Source of the DNA: Nostocales cyanobacterium Centralia_MAG_434 | Lineage (GTDB): Bacteria; Cyanobacteriota; Cyanobacteriia; Cyanobacteriales; Nostocaceae | Direction of reading: 5' to 3' | DNA length: 60,955 bases | Assembly (NCBI GenBank): GCA_021324415.1 | Contig: JAJPJF010000168.1 | Location: 1-60,955, forward strand | Shown here: positions 50,251 to 60,385 of the stretch, piece after piece | Layout of the letters: every line of letters starts with the position of its first letter | How positions within the stretch are numbered: position 1 is the stretch's first letter | Notes under the pieces: model-generated | Told to the model about the DNA's origin: nothing | Databases searched by the model: none | The model's input: the letters and a program-made list of their open reading frames with translations, nothing else | Position numbers and translations under genes: made by a program

Positions 50251-50445
50251 TTATATGAGTGGAGGAATTGGTCCAGGTTCTGGTTCCGGTATTGGCTGGG
50301 GAACCGGATTAGGAATTGGTCCAGGTTCTGGTATGGGAGGTTGGGGAATCGTTGGTCCCGGTTCTGGTTCGGGACTGGGTAGTGGATTTGGTTCAGGATT
50401 GGGAATCTGTGGATCTGGTAGAGGACCAGGAGTAGGATAAATCAT
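50251..50445 (-). CDS. Proline-rich small protein
   Basis: A 64-residue ORF made of PxP/PEP units (MIYPTPGPLPDPQIPNPEPN and onward), acidic, likely an extended polyproline helix. AGAGG lies nine bases before the ATG. The opposite strand over the same bases is also open and reads a Gly-Ser repeat, which has no ribosome-binding site; I favour the minus-strand reading because of that site and because it runs in the direction of ychF, 68 bases downstream. Nothing in it predicts a function; it could also be a non-coding tandem repeat. Confidence 0.5.
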   Translation of the reverse strand: MIYPTPGPLPDPQIPNPEPNPLPSPEPEPGPTIPQPPIPEPGPIPNPVPQPIPEPEPGPIPPLI

Positions 50446-50660
50446 ACTAACTAAACCTCTTGGAATTATTTACCTTTTTCAAGGTAGTTAACCACTAATG
50501 TTGCCGACATCTCCCCAAATGGCTAGTTTAAATCGATTCACAGCACAGCCACTCCTACCCCTAATAATTAACCCAGTATTGGGTTAGCTAGGTTGTATTC
50601 TATCAGAACCTCTTTCAACGGCTCTCCTGAAGACGTGACACACTCCCCTGATCCCAAAAA

Positions 50661-52139
50661 ATGCTCAATCAAAACCAAATACCCTTACTAGATACCTTAA
50701 AAGCCTGTGCTGAACGTCCTCATGCACCGTTTTATACCCCAGGACATAAGAGGGGACAAGGAATTTTTCCACCCTTAGCTAATTTGTTTGGCGAAGCTGT
50801 GTTTCGAGCCGATTTACCTGAATTGGCAGAACTAGATAACCTTTTTACACCCAATGGTGTGATCCAGAAAGCACAAGAACTCGCCGCCGATGCATTTGGT
50901 GCAGAACAGACTTGGTTTTTAGTCAATGGTTCCACTTGTGGAGTAGAAGCAGCAATTTTGACCACCTGTCAGGCAAATGATAAAATCATTCTGCCTCGAA
51001 ATGTCCACTCCTCAGCCATAGCAGGTTTAATACTTTCTGGCGCTATCCCAATTTTTGTGAATCCAGAATACGATCCCGTTTTAGATATCGCCCACAGTAT
51101 CACGCCTGAGGCTGTACAAGTCGCATTAGAACAACATCCCGATGCTAAAGCGGTGTTCATGATTTATCCCACATATTACGGGGTCTGTGGGGATGTGGGT
51201 GCGATCACATCCCTTGCGCATGAATACAATATTCCTTTACTTGTAGATGAAGCACACGGTCCACACTTCGCTTTTCATCCCCAACTTCCTACCCCAGCTT
51301 TAGCCGCAGGTGCTGACTTAACTGTACAATCCATTCACAAAGTTCTTGGTGCCATGACACAGGCATCAATGCTGCACATACAAGGTAACAGAATAGATAG
51401 CGATCGCGTCAGTAAAGCATTGCAGCTGGTGCAGTCTACTAGTCCTAGTTACCTACTCTTAGCTTCTTTAGATGCAGCACGTCAACAAATGGCACTGCAT
51501 GGGAAAGAGTTAATGTCTCACGCATTGCAACTTGCGCAAATGGCAAGAAATAGAATTAGCCAAATTCCTGGTTTATCAGTGCTAGATTTTACCCCTGTTT
51601 ATAAGAGGATGAGGTTAGATAGAACGCGGTTAACCGTCACTGTTTCTGGTCTAGGCTTGACTGGCTTTGAAGCTGATGAAATTCTCGATAACAAGCTTGG
51701 TGTGACTGCTGAATTCCCATCACTGCAACATCTCACCTTTATTATCAGTTTAGGTAATACTCAGGAGAATATTGACCGACTAGTAGATGGTCTGACAACT
51801 CTTGCCAAAGAGTTTCGAAAAACATCTCCTCTGAATTGGGCTAACTCGAAATTTCCGAAAACTTTGTGGAATGGTTTTGTTAATGTTCATAATCCTGCTG
51901 TTATTTCCCCGCGTGACGCTTTTTTTGCAACAACAGAAACCTTAGATTTGCACAATGCATGCGAGCGCATCTGTGCCGAAATCATCTGTCCTTATCCTCC
52001 CGGAATTCCAGTTCTCATGCCAGGAGAAATTATTAGTAAATCGGCTTTAGATTACCTACAACATATCCAAGCAATGGGAGGCTTTATTAGTGGTTGTGCT
52101 GATAGTAGCTTGAAGACTTTAAAAGTTGTTAAAGATTAG
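50661..52139 (+). CDS. Orn/Lys/Arg decarboxylase family PLP enzyme
   Basis: A 492-residue fold-type I PLP enzyme of the short, receiver-less decarboxylase group. The start FYTPGHKRGQG is the family signature, NGSTCGVEAAIL binds phosphate, LLVDEAHGPHF holds the PLP Asp, and the Schiff-base Lys is in VQSIHKVLGAMTQ. The C-terminal domain (YPPGIPVLMPGE) completes it. Substrate could be arginine, lysine or ornithine, feeding polyamine synthesis; sequence alone does not decide. It is a single gene unit. Confidence 0.9.
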   Translation: MLNQNQIPLLDTLKACAERPHAPFYTPGHKRGQGIFPPLANLFGEAVFRADLPELAELDNLFTPNGVIQKAQELAADAFGAEQTWFLVNGSTCGVEAAILTTCQANDKIILPRNVHSSAIAGLILSGAIPIFVNPEYDPVLDIAHSITPEAVQVALEQHPDAKAVFMIYPTYYGVCGDVGAITSLAHEYNIPLLVDEAHGPHFAFHPQLPTPALAAGADLTVQSIHKVLGAMTQASMLHIQGNRIDSDRVSKALQLVQSTSPSYLLLASLDAARQQMALHGKELMSHALQLAQMARNRISQIPGLSVLDFTPVYKRMRLDRTRLTVTVSGLGLTGFEADEILDNKLGVTAEFPSLQHLTFIISLGNTQENIDRLVDGLTTLAKEFRKTSPLNWANSKFPKTLWNGFVNVHNPAVISPRDAFFATTETLDLHNACERICAEIICPYPPGIPVLMPGEIISKSALDYLQHIQAMGGFISGCADSSLKTLKVVKD

Positions 52140-52330
52140 TAAATTCAGAAACCCGGTTTTAAATAGGCTCGTCATAAATGGTTGGGAGGAAATTATGGCT
52201 GACTGACTTGACAGTACCAAAATTTAAAATGGAAGCAGCAAGTAGAGCCTTAAAAAAATTTAGAGGCACAAGGGTATATCCAACAACGCCGATAAAACTC
52301 CAGATCTCACTGGCTTCAGTTCTGAGAGTG

Positions 52331-53386
52331 TCAAGCTAAAGCAAAGCTTGATTCTACCTCTTCCTCTAGCTCATAACCATTTGCCAATTGCGCGATCGCT
52401 TTGTCGATTAATTCCACACCTTGCTGCACTGTTTCAATGACACTCAACTGACCACGTAAATCAGCAGCACCAGTAAAGCCTTTAGCATACCAAGTCATAT
52501 GCTTACGGGCTTGACGTACTCCGCGATCGCCTTTGTATGCCCACAAAGCTTGTAAATGATCTCTAGCACATTCCAACCGCTCAATTGGTGTCGGTGGTGC
52601 TAGCTTTTTCCCAGTTTTTAGAAAGTAATCAATTTCTCCCACCAAAAAGGGATAACCCAAAGTCCCACGAGAACACATAACCCCATCAGCGTGAGTTTGT
52701 TCTAAACACCTCACTGCTGCTTCCACCGAGAAAATATCCCCATTAGCAATCACTGGAATCGAGAGAACCTCCTTCACACGAGCAATCCATTCCCAGCGAG
52801 CATTACCATTGTACCCTTGGGCACGAGTGCGTCCATGTACAGTAATCATCTGTGCCCCTGCATCCTGCATTCGCTGAGCAAATTCAAGAATAGTGATTTC
52901 CTTATCATTCCAACCAATACGGGTTTTCACCGTCACTGGGACATCTGTTGCTTTGACCACTTCTCTCACAATTGCCTCTGCCACTTCCGGCTGCCGCAGC
53001 AGCGAAGAACCACCGCCATTTTTCGTTATTTTATTGACAGGGCAACCCATATTGATATCAACTGTATCAGCCCCTTCCTCTACAGCTTTTATCGCAGCCT
53101 CAGCAAGAAAATCGGGACGACAGTCAAACAATTGAATACTAATAGGTCTTTCGTTTGGGTCTACCTCCATAATTTTGGGTAACTCCTTAACATAGTGCAA
53201 CCCAGTCGCATTTACCATCTCCGTATACATCATTGATTCTGGAGCATAGCGACGTACCAAACGACGAAACACCATATCCGTCACCCCAGACAAAGGCGAC
53301 TGCAGAACCCGACTTTTGACTTCAAAAGATCCAATTTTTAGAGGCGTCGAGAGTCTATCTTTAAGGCTAGGAGATAGGGTCACCAT
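52331..53386 (-). CDS. dusB: tRNA-dihydrouridine synthase
   Basis: FMN enzyme that reduces a uridine of tRNA to dihydrouridine. The 351 residues include VLQSPLSGVTDMVFRRLVRR, the catalytic-Cys region DINMGCPVNKITKNGGGSSL, VTVKTRIGWND, TVHGRTRAQGYNG and VIANGDIFS. This is the DusB/Nifr3 type. The symbol follows family resemblance; which tRNA position it modifies is not shown. Confidence 0.9.
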   Translation of the reverse strand: MVTLSPSLKDRLSTPLKIGSFEVKSRVLQSPLSGVTDMVFRRLVRRYAPESMMYTEMVNATGLHYVKELPKIMEVDPNERPISIQLFDCRPDFLAEAAIKAVEEGADTVDINMGCPVNKITKNGGGSSLLRQPEVAEAIVREVVKATDVPVTVKTRIGWNDKEITILEFAQRMQDAGAQMITVHGRTRAQGYNGNARWEWIARVKEVLSIPVIANGDIFSVEAAVRCLEQTHADGVMCSRGTLGYPFLVGEIDYFLKTGKKLAPPTPIERLECARDHLQALWAYKGDRGVRQARKHMTWYAKGFTGAADLRGQLSVIETVQQGVELIDKAIAQLANGYELEEEVESSFALA

Positions 53387-53835
53387 AATTTACCTTAGGC
53401 ACTAGGCAGTCTTCTATTGTAACTGAGGGGAGTAGGGAATGGAGAGTTAGGAGTTATGAGTTCTTGTCCTCCTTGTCCCTTATGCCCCATTCCCCACTTC
53501 AAAGACGGCAAACACCACTTTAATGTTACGGTTCACCCCAATTCGTCCAAGTATTAATTCTCATACATTAGACGAAGTGAAAGCAATTAAATAGATGAGC
53601 CGATTAAACAAACTCTGAGACTTAACCGTCCGACAAGGTTCGGAAAACCACCCTTCAAGGACAGGCTACACAGGCTCAGTATATATATCAGCATAGCTTG
53701 AGGTTTTAACCCGAGAGGAAAAGCTAGACCAAAGGTTATTTATGCTGAACTGGCTGCTTTCTCTCAGTTAGTTCAAAATTTAGTCCTTGATAATCAAATC
53801 AAATTGTTTGTAGTTATACGGAGCCAGAATCTACA
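53387..53835. other. Upstream region of dnaK
   Basis: 449 bases between divergent dus and dnaK. Near the dus side is a GGACAAGG-type fragment (53463-53480). I see no CIRCE element (TTAGCACTC-N9-GAGTGCTAA), so HrcA control is not supported. Confidence 0.5.
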
Positions 53836-55746
53836 ATGGCAAAAGTTGTTGGAATTGACTTAGGTACGACTAACTCCTGCGTGGCAGTTATGGAAGGTGG
53901 AAAACCCACGGTTATTGCTAATGCAGAAGGTTTTCGGACAACGCCTTCAGTAGTTGCCTTTGCAAAAAATGGCGATCGCTTGGTCGGGCAAATTGCAAAA
54001 CGCCAAGCGGTGATGAACCCCGAAAATACTTTTTATTCTGTCAAACGCTTCATCGGCCGCCGTTTCGATGAAGTCACTCATGAGGCAACAGAAGTTTCTT
54101 ACAAGGTGCAACGCGACAGCAACGGCAACGTCAAGCTAGAGTGTCCTCAAGCAGGCAAAGCTTTTGCTCCTGAAGAGATTTCTGCACAAGTTCTCCGTAA
54201 GCTCGTTGAAGATGCTAGCAAATACATTGGCGAAACTGTAACACAAGCTGTTATCACTGTTCCTGCTTACTTTAACGATTCTCAACGGCAAGCTACCAAA
54301 GATGCTGGTAAAATTGCAGGCATTGAAGTTCTGCGGATTATCAACGAACCTACCGCTGCATCTCTAGCATATGGCTTTGACAAGAAGAGCAACGAAACCA
54401 TTCTCGTATTTGACCTAGGTGGTGGTACTTTCGACGTATCTATCCTAGAAGTAGGCGATGGTGTATTTGAAGTATTGGCCACATCTGGTGATACCCATCT
54501 TGGTGGTGATGACTTCGATAAGAAGATCGTTGATTATTTAGCCGAAGAGTTCAAGAAACAAGAAGGTATTGATCTACGCAAAGACAGACAAGCCTTACAA
54601 CGTTTAACAGAAGCTGCTGAAAAGGCAAAAATTGAACTTTCCAGCGTTACACAAGCGGAAATTAACTTACCATTTATTACCGCTACCCAAGATGGTCCTA
54701 AGCACCTAGACACAACACTGACTCGTACTCAATTTGAAAAACTTTGCTCCGATTTAATTGACCGTTGTCGTATTCCTGTAGAAAATGCACTACGAGATGC
54801 AAAGTTAAATAAGAGCAATATTAATGAAGTCGTATTAGTTGGTGGTTCTACTCGTATTCCTGCAGTTCAACAGGTAGTTAAGCAGATCTTAGGTAAAGAT
54901 CCTAACCAAAGCGTTAACCCTGATGAAGTTGTGGCAGTTGGTGCAGCAATTCAAGCAGGTGTACTGGCTGGGGATGTTACTGGTATCTTGTTGTTAGACG
55001 TTACACCACTGTCCTTGGGTGTAGAAACCTTGGGTGGTGTGATGACCAAAATTATTCCTCGCAACACCACTATTCCTACTAAGAAGTCAGAAGTCTTCTC
55101 AACCGCTGTGGATGGTCAAACCAACGTGGAAATTCACGTCCTCCAAGGCGAACGTGAGATGTCAAACGATAACAAGAGCTTGGGTACGTTCCGTCTTGAC
55201 GGTATTCCCCCTGCACCACGCGGCGTACCTCAAATTGAAGTCACGTTTGATATTGATGCCAACGGTATTCTGAATGTTACTGCTAAGGACAAAGGTACTG
55301 GTAAGGAGCAATCCATTAGCATTACTGGTGCTTCCACTCTAGATAAATCTGATGTTGAACGGATGGTTAGAGAAGCAGAACAAAATGCTAGTGCTGACAA
55401 AGAGCGTCGTGAGAGAATTGATCGCAAGAACCAAGCCGATTCCTTGGCATACCAAGCCGAAAAGCAAATCCAAGAACTGGGAGATAAAGTCCCTGCTGGT
55501 GACAAAACCAAGATTGAAGGTCTAGTGAAGGATCTGCGCGATGCTGTCTCTAGGGAAGACGATGAAGCGATCAAAAAGCTGATCCCAGAACTGCAACAGG
55601 CGCTATTTGCAGTAGGTAGCAATATTTATCAGCAATCTGGTGCTGGTACTCCCGGTGCTAGTGCATCCTCTGGCGCTGATGGTAGTTCTACATCCTCTAG
55701 TAGTGGTGATGATGTGATTGATGCGGATTTCACTGAGTCCAAGTAA
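53836..55746 (+). CDS. dnaK: Chaperone DnaK (Hsp70)
   Basis: ATP-dependent protein-folding chaperone. The 636 residues have the nucleotide-binding domain ([51 protein letters not shown]), the linker VLLLD-like [16 protein letters not shown], substrate domain and a helical lid, ending in a Ser/Gly tail and [12 protein letters not shown]. That ending, in place of EEVKD, is what I recall for the main cyanobacterial DnaK2. No grpE or dnaJ is adjacent. Confidence 0.96.
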   Translation: MAKVVGIDLGTTNSCVAVMEGGKPTVIANAEGFRTTPSVVAFAKNGDRLVGQIAKRQAVMNPENTFYSVKRFIGRRFDEVTHEATEVSYKVQRDSNGNVKLECPQAGKAFAPEEISAQVLRKLVEDASKYIGETVTQAVITVPAYFNDSQRQATKDAGKIAGIEVLRIINEPTAASLAYGFDKKSNETILVFDLGGGTFDVSILEVGDGVFEVLATSGDTHLGGDDFDKKIVDYLAEEFKKQEGIDLRKDRQALQRLTEAAEKAKIELSSVTQAEINLPFITATQDGPKHLDTTLTRTQFEKLCSDLIDRCRIPVENALRDAKLNKSNINEVVLVGGSTRIPAVQQVVKQILGKDPNQSVNPDEVVAVGAAIQAGVLAGDVTGILLLDVTPLSLGVETLGGVMTKIIPRNTTIPTKKSEVFSTAVDGQTNVEIHVLQGEREMSNDNKSLGTFRLDGIPPAPRGVPQIEVTFDIDANGILNVTAKDKGTGKEQSISITGASTLDKSDVERMVREAEQNASADKERRERIDRKNQADSLAYQAEKQIQELGDKVPAGDKTKIEGLVKDLRDAVSREDDEAIKKLIPELQQALFAVGSNIYQQSGAGTPGASASSGADGSSTSSSSGDDVIDADFTESK

Positions 55747-55856
55747 TCATAGTTGAGCTTATGGTGGGGCAAGTCCCCACTATAACTACCATTATCAATC
55801 AAGCTGTTTGAACAAAGTAAGGTGCGTTGGGGACATTGTTCCTAGCGCATTTTTAA

Positions 55857-57446
55857 TTAAGCTATACCTAAGACTTTACGTAATATTGCTTGGTCTTCTA
55901 ACTTGGCTTTTAAGCGACCATTTTCTAAATCCCGAACCCAACTTTGGCTTTTACCTGTTAGCTTTGCCAACTCTCTTTGGGAAAGATTCAAATTTTTGCG
56001 TGCTTGCAAAATTTGCTCGCCTAGCAGATAACCTGCTGTTGTTTTTGTCTTTGTTCTATTCTTCGGATTTCGTAGCTTTTTTTCTGAGTCAGAACTTTGC
56101 TGCTCCCAGTCCGGTGGCAACTCAAATGATAAAATTCGAGCATTCATCAGCAGATTCCACTTACCACGAGGGCCTATATCTGTAAGGCGAGTCTCTCCAC
56201 TGCCATCATTTGTCCAAAATTCTAATGCTTCCTCTGGGTCTTCAGGTATATTAATTAACTTCGCCCACAAAGGTTGAATTTCTGGTGGGTAGGTGACTGG
56301 ATCAAAAATTGGCTTCATTCCATAGTGATGGAGGACTTCCAAGTCGTGTTCAAAGGTTCGCAGCAGGCGCTTGCGTTCTTCTCGTTGTTTGCAAGCAAGA
56401 GTCACCTTCTCTTCACCATAGGCAACACGGAGTAAGGTGGGGACTGTAATGCGTTGTTCTTTACCCATTTTGGTTTTAAACAGCAACCACAGCATTAATC
56501 GTGCTGTACCTTCATGTTGCTGCCAAATACTCATCACTGTGGTTAACAAGGTTTTAGGTAGACTGCCATATTGATAAAATGCAGTTCGTTCTTTACATCC
56601 TTGTTTGTTTAAGAAAAATTGTGCCCAGTTCCCAGCTCTCACTTTAAAAGTTAGCCCAACAAGATATTTACATCCAAGGTTGTCTTCTTGAAAGTGATGT
56701 TGAACTTCTACAAGATGCCACAAGCGACTCTGTTGAATTGAAAATCCTCTGATTCTGCCCTGTTGAGGCCAATTCATAGAAATCATCAGTGAACAAGCTT
56801 GATGAACCATGTTTTTCATCAAAGCGAGCTTGGCAACTTTACTCAGGTCTTTGCGTTTTTCTAGCCCTAAATATCTCTCAATTTGCCGATCATCAATAAC
56901 AAATTCCTGCTCCCAAGGTTGATCTATAGTTGTCGCATAAGCAGCAAAAATTAGGTGGATACACGCAGAGCGGATGTCAAATGCTTCAATTGCCCCCAAA
57001 TCTTTTACCCATTCGCTTTTGTTAGGTGAACAAGTGATCTGAAAAGCGATCGCCCCCCGTCCTTGATTAACTTGTCGGCGATAGCATAGGTTACCAACTT
57101 CATCGATTTCCCAAGGTAATGATGTTCTCTGCGCCAGCAGATTACAAGCTTCCCAGATGACAATTGCTGAAGCAAATGGATTACTCTTGCCATTAGAGAA
57201 TAAATCCGGGCTTGTGACATCTCTAGCATTAACTTTGCATCTTCCCCTTTTCGCCTGCAAGGGAATCGGCGAGTGAGTGGGACAAACGACCGCACATTGG
57301 GGTTCAGGATGATAACCCTCACAGTTGTTGCAAAGACAAGGATCAATCCAGTATTGATTGTGCTCTATTTTGATTGCACCTGTGGGACATTGGGGACGAC
57401 AGTTGTCACATCCAACGCAACTGTTGTTAGGAATAGTATACGGCAT
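55857..57446 (-). CDS. patB: PatB/CnfR-type ferredoxin-helix-turn-helix regulator of nitrogen fixation
   Basis: A 529-residue regulator with two N-terminal 4Fe-4S sites (Cys10, 13, 16, 20; and Cys37, 39, 42, 51, 55), a large middle region without recognised domain and a C-terminal XRE-type helix-turn-helix (LNLSQRELAKLTGKSQSWVR). This architecture is PatB of Anabaena and CnfR of Leptolyngbya, which activate nif genes under low oxygen through the oxygen-labile clusters. Its neighbours fdxB and cox reinforce the call, because in Anabaena patB, fdxB and cox2 adjoin. The symbol patB is preferred on that synteny; a cnfR2 paralogue is the alternative. Confidence 0.9.
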   Translation of the reverse strand: MPYTIPNNSCVGCDNCRPQCPTGAIKIEHNQYWIDPCLCNNCEGYHPEPQCAVVCPTHSPIPLQAKRGRCKVNARDVTSPDLFSNGKSNPFASAIVIWEACNLLAQRTSLPWEIDEVGNLCYRRQVNQGRGAIAFQITCSPNKSEWVKDLGAIEAFDIRSACIHLIFAAYATTIDQPWEQEFVIDDRQIERYLGLEKRKDLSKVAKLALMKNMVHQACSLMISMNWPQQGRIRGFSIQQSRLWHLVEVQHHFQEDNLGCKYLVGLTFKVRAGNWAQFFLNKQGCKERTAFYQYGSLPKTLLTTVMSIWQQHEGTARLMLWLLFKTKMGKEQRITVPTLLRVAYGEEKVTLACKQREERKRLLRTFEHDLEVLHHYGMKPIFDPVTYPPEIQPLWAKLINIPEDPEEALEFWTNDGSGETRLTDIGPRGKWNLLMNARILSFELPPDWEQQSSDSEKKLRNPKNRTKTKTTAGYLLGEQILQARKNLNLSQRELAKLTGKSQSWVRDLENGRLKAKLEDQAILRKVLGIA

Positions 57447-58496
57447 AAGGCTCTTCGAACTTTACTCGTTGAGATGTCGGGCTCAAGTTTCTTTTGAATT
57501 TGTCATCTATATTCACTACTCTCTACCACCTGAGTTTGTCGGCGACAATAAAGATTTCTTCCCGTATTAATTACCTAAATTTCCGTTTGGAATATGCATC
57601 CGATTGGAATTGATTCAAAGTTTTTAACCTGAGCCTATTTTTTTATATTTCTTCTTTATAACATTTCACAAACTTTTCTTTAAGTTTGTTCATAATGAGC
57701 TAACAAATGATTTTCTACTAAAAATTCTAGGTTATTCTATAACATTTTTATTCTCTTGAAAGGCCTAGCAAAAAGTGTTATCGAATAACTATAAAAATGA
57801 ATAATATATTGAATTGATATGATTATTAATAACATTAATATTTGAAAATATTTTTAGCTCATAAATATCGACTTCTAATAAAACTTAATAAAAGACTTGA
57901 CAATTAAAAGAGTCGCAGAAACATTTTATCCCTTGTATAGCAGTCATATAGCAATCCTAAGTGATTCTGAGAGGATTCTAAGACTTTGAATTTTTACAAC
58001 TCCTACACGGATTGCGACAAATGATTGCAAACTTGGAGAAACCAAGCTAGACTTCTCATGGCTAACAAATTTGCCACTTCAATAAGATTTCTATGTAACT
58101 AAGCCTCGTTGATAAAGTGTAGAATATATTACATTCAGAAACTGAGTTTATTATAAGGATGTCAAATTCATCTAAGCTATTGAGAATCTGTATATATAAA
58201 TACCCATTATATTTTTTTGTCTATTCATGAATTAATTATCAAAAATAATTGTCACTTAAAGAAATAGATAAAAAAATAGAATAATTTTACAAGTTTATTG
58301 CTGACAAACATTCACAAACTTTTTATCAAAAAATAATTTCATTTAATTAAAAGAAAAATAAAGCAGCTTATAAGTCATAAAACTATGATTTAGGTGAAAA
58401 CTATTTGTTAATAGCAAAATTCGAGAATTAAGATTAAGTTAGGATGAGATAAGAAGCTCAATCTGATTTTTAGGTAAAATTGCGAAAGGTACATTC
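57447..58496. other. Long AT-rich divergent region between patB and fdxB
   Basis: 1050 bases, among the most AT-rich in the window, with no credible ORF. It contains a candidate NtcA box (58119-58132). Such long leaders are usual for heterocyst genes. Promoters for both flanking genes must lie here. Confidence 0.6.
58119..58157 (+). promoter_or_regulatory. Candidate NtcA box upstream of fdxB
   Basis: GTA-GAATATAT-TAC (58119-58132) matches the NtcA consensus exactly. A -10-like TATAAG begins at 58152, 19 bases after the box, slightly shorter than the usual 20-24. The box is a palindrome and could serve patB instead, though that start is 670 bases away. Confidence 0.55.
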
Positions 58497-58790
58497 ATGG
58501 CAACACTAACAGGCTTAACCTTTGGTGGTAAAACTTGGACACCAAAATTTGTTCAGGAGATTGATCAAGAGAAATGCATTGGCTGTGGCAGATGCTTTAA
58601 AATCTGCGGACACAATGTACTGTTATTAAAAGCGATGAACGAAGAAGGAGAATTCGTAGAAAACGAGGACGATGATGAAATTGAAAAGAAAGTGATGACG
58701 ATCGCTTATCCTGAAAACTGTGTTGGTTGTGAAGCTTGTGCAAGAATTTGTTCCAAGAACTGCTACACTCACGCTGCATTAAATAACTAA
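58497..58790 (+). CDS. fdxB: Nif-associated ferredoxin III (2[4Fe-4S])
   Basis: A 97-residue ferredoxin with clusters from [11 protein letters not shown] (Cys27, 30, 33, 37) and [11 protein letters not shown], separated by an acidic loop ([12 protein letters not shown]). The beginning [16 protein letters not shown] is the signature of the nif-specific ferredoxin III family. It probably supplies electrons for nitrogenase or cofactor assembly. Divergent from patB and upstream of coxB. Confidence 0.92.
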   Translation: MATLTGLTFGGKTWTPKFVQEIDQEKCIGCGRCFKICGHNVLLLKAMNEEGEFVENEDDDEIEKKVMTIAYPENCVGCEACARICSKNCYTHAALNN

Positions 58791-59283
58791 GAGTGTCAGG
58801 GTGTAAGGGAGACTAACAAATAAATTCGGGAGATTGAACGAAAGTTGCGACGCCTTAACCCGAAAGAACTCAAGAGTCAGAATTCAGTAGTAATTCTTTT
58901 CGACTGGCAGCCAGCCAAGGGTTTAATTCCCCAACTCATGCGATCCTGAATTCTGAATTCTTCTTTAAAAAGAGTTTTTTACGACCCCTTACACCCCCAC
59001 GTATTATAGCCTTACATTCCTCAGTTATGGGCTGGAACAACGCAAAAAGTTTTTTGGAAATCAATCTATCAATCGTAAATTGTCAGCTACTAACAAATTC
59101 TAACTTGCTACTCATATATGCTAGTTGATAGCTAGGACTAAAAGCGACCACAGGCAAGTAAATATCTTTGATTAAAGTCAAAGACTCTCTGCTCTAAGGG
59201 TTGTTAGGTGTATTCCTCTCTACTGATAACTGATAACCGTTCACTGTTTACTGCTTTAACCACCTTTTACAGAGCAGGTATTT
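58791..59283. other. Spacer between fdxB and coxB
   Basis: 493 bases with no ORF. A GTA-N9-TAC sequence at 58999-59013 is one base too long for NtcA. Filler-like CAGAATTC words recur at 58877-58886 and 58949-58962. Confidence 0.4.
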
Positions 59284-60297
59284 ATGCAACAAATTCCTGT
59301 TTCACTATGGACCTTAGTTGCTGGAATGGTAATTACCGTTTTCAGCATTTGGGTTGGACAAAATCACCATTTACTACCAATTCAGGCATCGCAACAAGCG
59401 CCCTTAGTAGATGGCTTTTTTAACATTATGGTCTCCATTGCTACAGCTCTCTTTATAGTAGTAGAAGGAACCATTCTCATCTTTTTGGTCAAGTACCGCC
59501 GTCGTCCTGGAGATGATACAGATGGCGTCGATGTTGAGGGTAATCTTCCCTTAGAAGTTTTTTGGACAGCAATCCCAGCACTGATAGTCTTGGTTTTAGG
59601 AATCTACAGTGTTGATGTTTTTCAACAAATGGGAGGATTTGAGCCAGGAAGCCATCCTCATATGCCTCACAGTCACTCAAAAGCTCACGTTGCTCAAATG
59701 CCAGGAAGTGCTATTGCTGCTACATTGAGTGATACTTCTATAACGGAGTCGGAACAAACATCTCCAACCGCTGTACCTCAAATTGGCATTGGTGCAACTC
59801 CTAAAACACTAGGTAAACCAGCAGATTTGGTTGTGAATGTCACAGGAATGCAGTTTGCTTGGTTGTTTAATTACCCGGATAGTGGAGTAAGTTCCGGAGA
59901 GTTACACATTCCCGTCGGTGCGGATGTACAAATCAATCTTTCTGCAACTGATGTGATTCACTCTTTCTGGGTACCTCAATTCCGATTGAAGCAAGATGCA
60001 ATTCCTGGCATACCTACTGAACTGCGGTTTGTAGCGACTAAACCAGGCACATATCCTATCGTTTGTACTGAATTGTGTGGTGGCTACCATGGCTCAATGA
60101 GGTCACAGGTCATTGTCCACACTCCAGAGGAGTTTGACAACTGGCTTGAAGAAAACCGTATTGCTCAAACGCAAAATCTCAAAGAAGCCGTCGCCATCAA
60201 TCCTGCTCACTTATCAACTTCCGAGTTCCTCAATCCCTACACACGTGATATGGGGATTAATGCTGAAACTCTAGAGCCATTAGTCATTGGTCATTAG
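59284..60297 (+). CDS. coxB: Cytochrome c oxidase subunit II
   Basis: CuA-carrying subunit of the terminal aa3-type oxidase. The 337 residues have N-terminal helices (VAGMVITVFSIWVG; MVSIATALFIVVEGTILIFL; WTAIPALIVLVLGIYSVDVF), a His-rich linker (HPHMPHSHSKAH) and the cupredoxin domain with DVIHSFWVPQ and CTELCGGYHGSM providing the CuA Cys, His and Met ligands. By synteny with Anabaena (patB, fdxB, cox2) this is the heterocyst-induced oxidase that keeps the cell micro-oxic for nitrogenase. ATG 59284 follows GAGCAGG. Confidence 0.93.
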   Translation: MQQIPVSLWTLVAGMVITVFSIWVGQNHHLLPIQASQQAPLVDGFFNIMVSIATALFIVVEGTILIFLVKYRRRPGDDTDGVDVEGNLPLEVFWTAIPALIVLVLGIYSVDVFQQMGGFEPGSHPHMPHSHSKAHVAQMPGSAIAATLSDTSITESEQTSPTAVPQIGIGATPKTLGKPADLVVNVTGMQFAWLFNYPDSGVSSGELHIPVGADVQINLSATDVIHSFWVPQFRLKQDAIPGIPTELRFVATKPGTYPIVCTELCGGYHGSMRSQVIVHTPEEFDNWLEENRIAQTQNLKEAVAINPAHLSTSEFLNPYTRDMGINAETLEPLVIGH

Positions 60298-60385
60298 TTT
60301 TTAGTTAGTGGTGAGTAGTTAATCGTAAAAGAATAACGCCTAGCAACTAACACTAGACAAATGACAAAGAACAAATCACAAAAAT

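Noticed and set aside
50255-50440. Gly-Ser-rich plus-strand ORF
   Set aside because: It lacks a ribosome-binding site, while the opposite strand has one; treated as the shadow of the Pro-rich frame.
53387-53835. CIRCE/HrcA operator upstream of dnaK
   Set aside because: No TTAGCACTC-N9-GAGTGCTAA inverted repeat could be found.
58999-59013. GTA...TAC pair upstream of coxB as an NtcA site
   Set aside because: The spacer is nine bases, not eight, and there is no -10 at the right distance.
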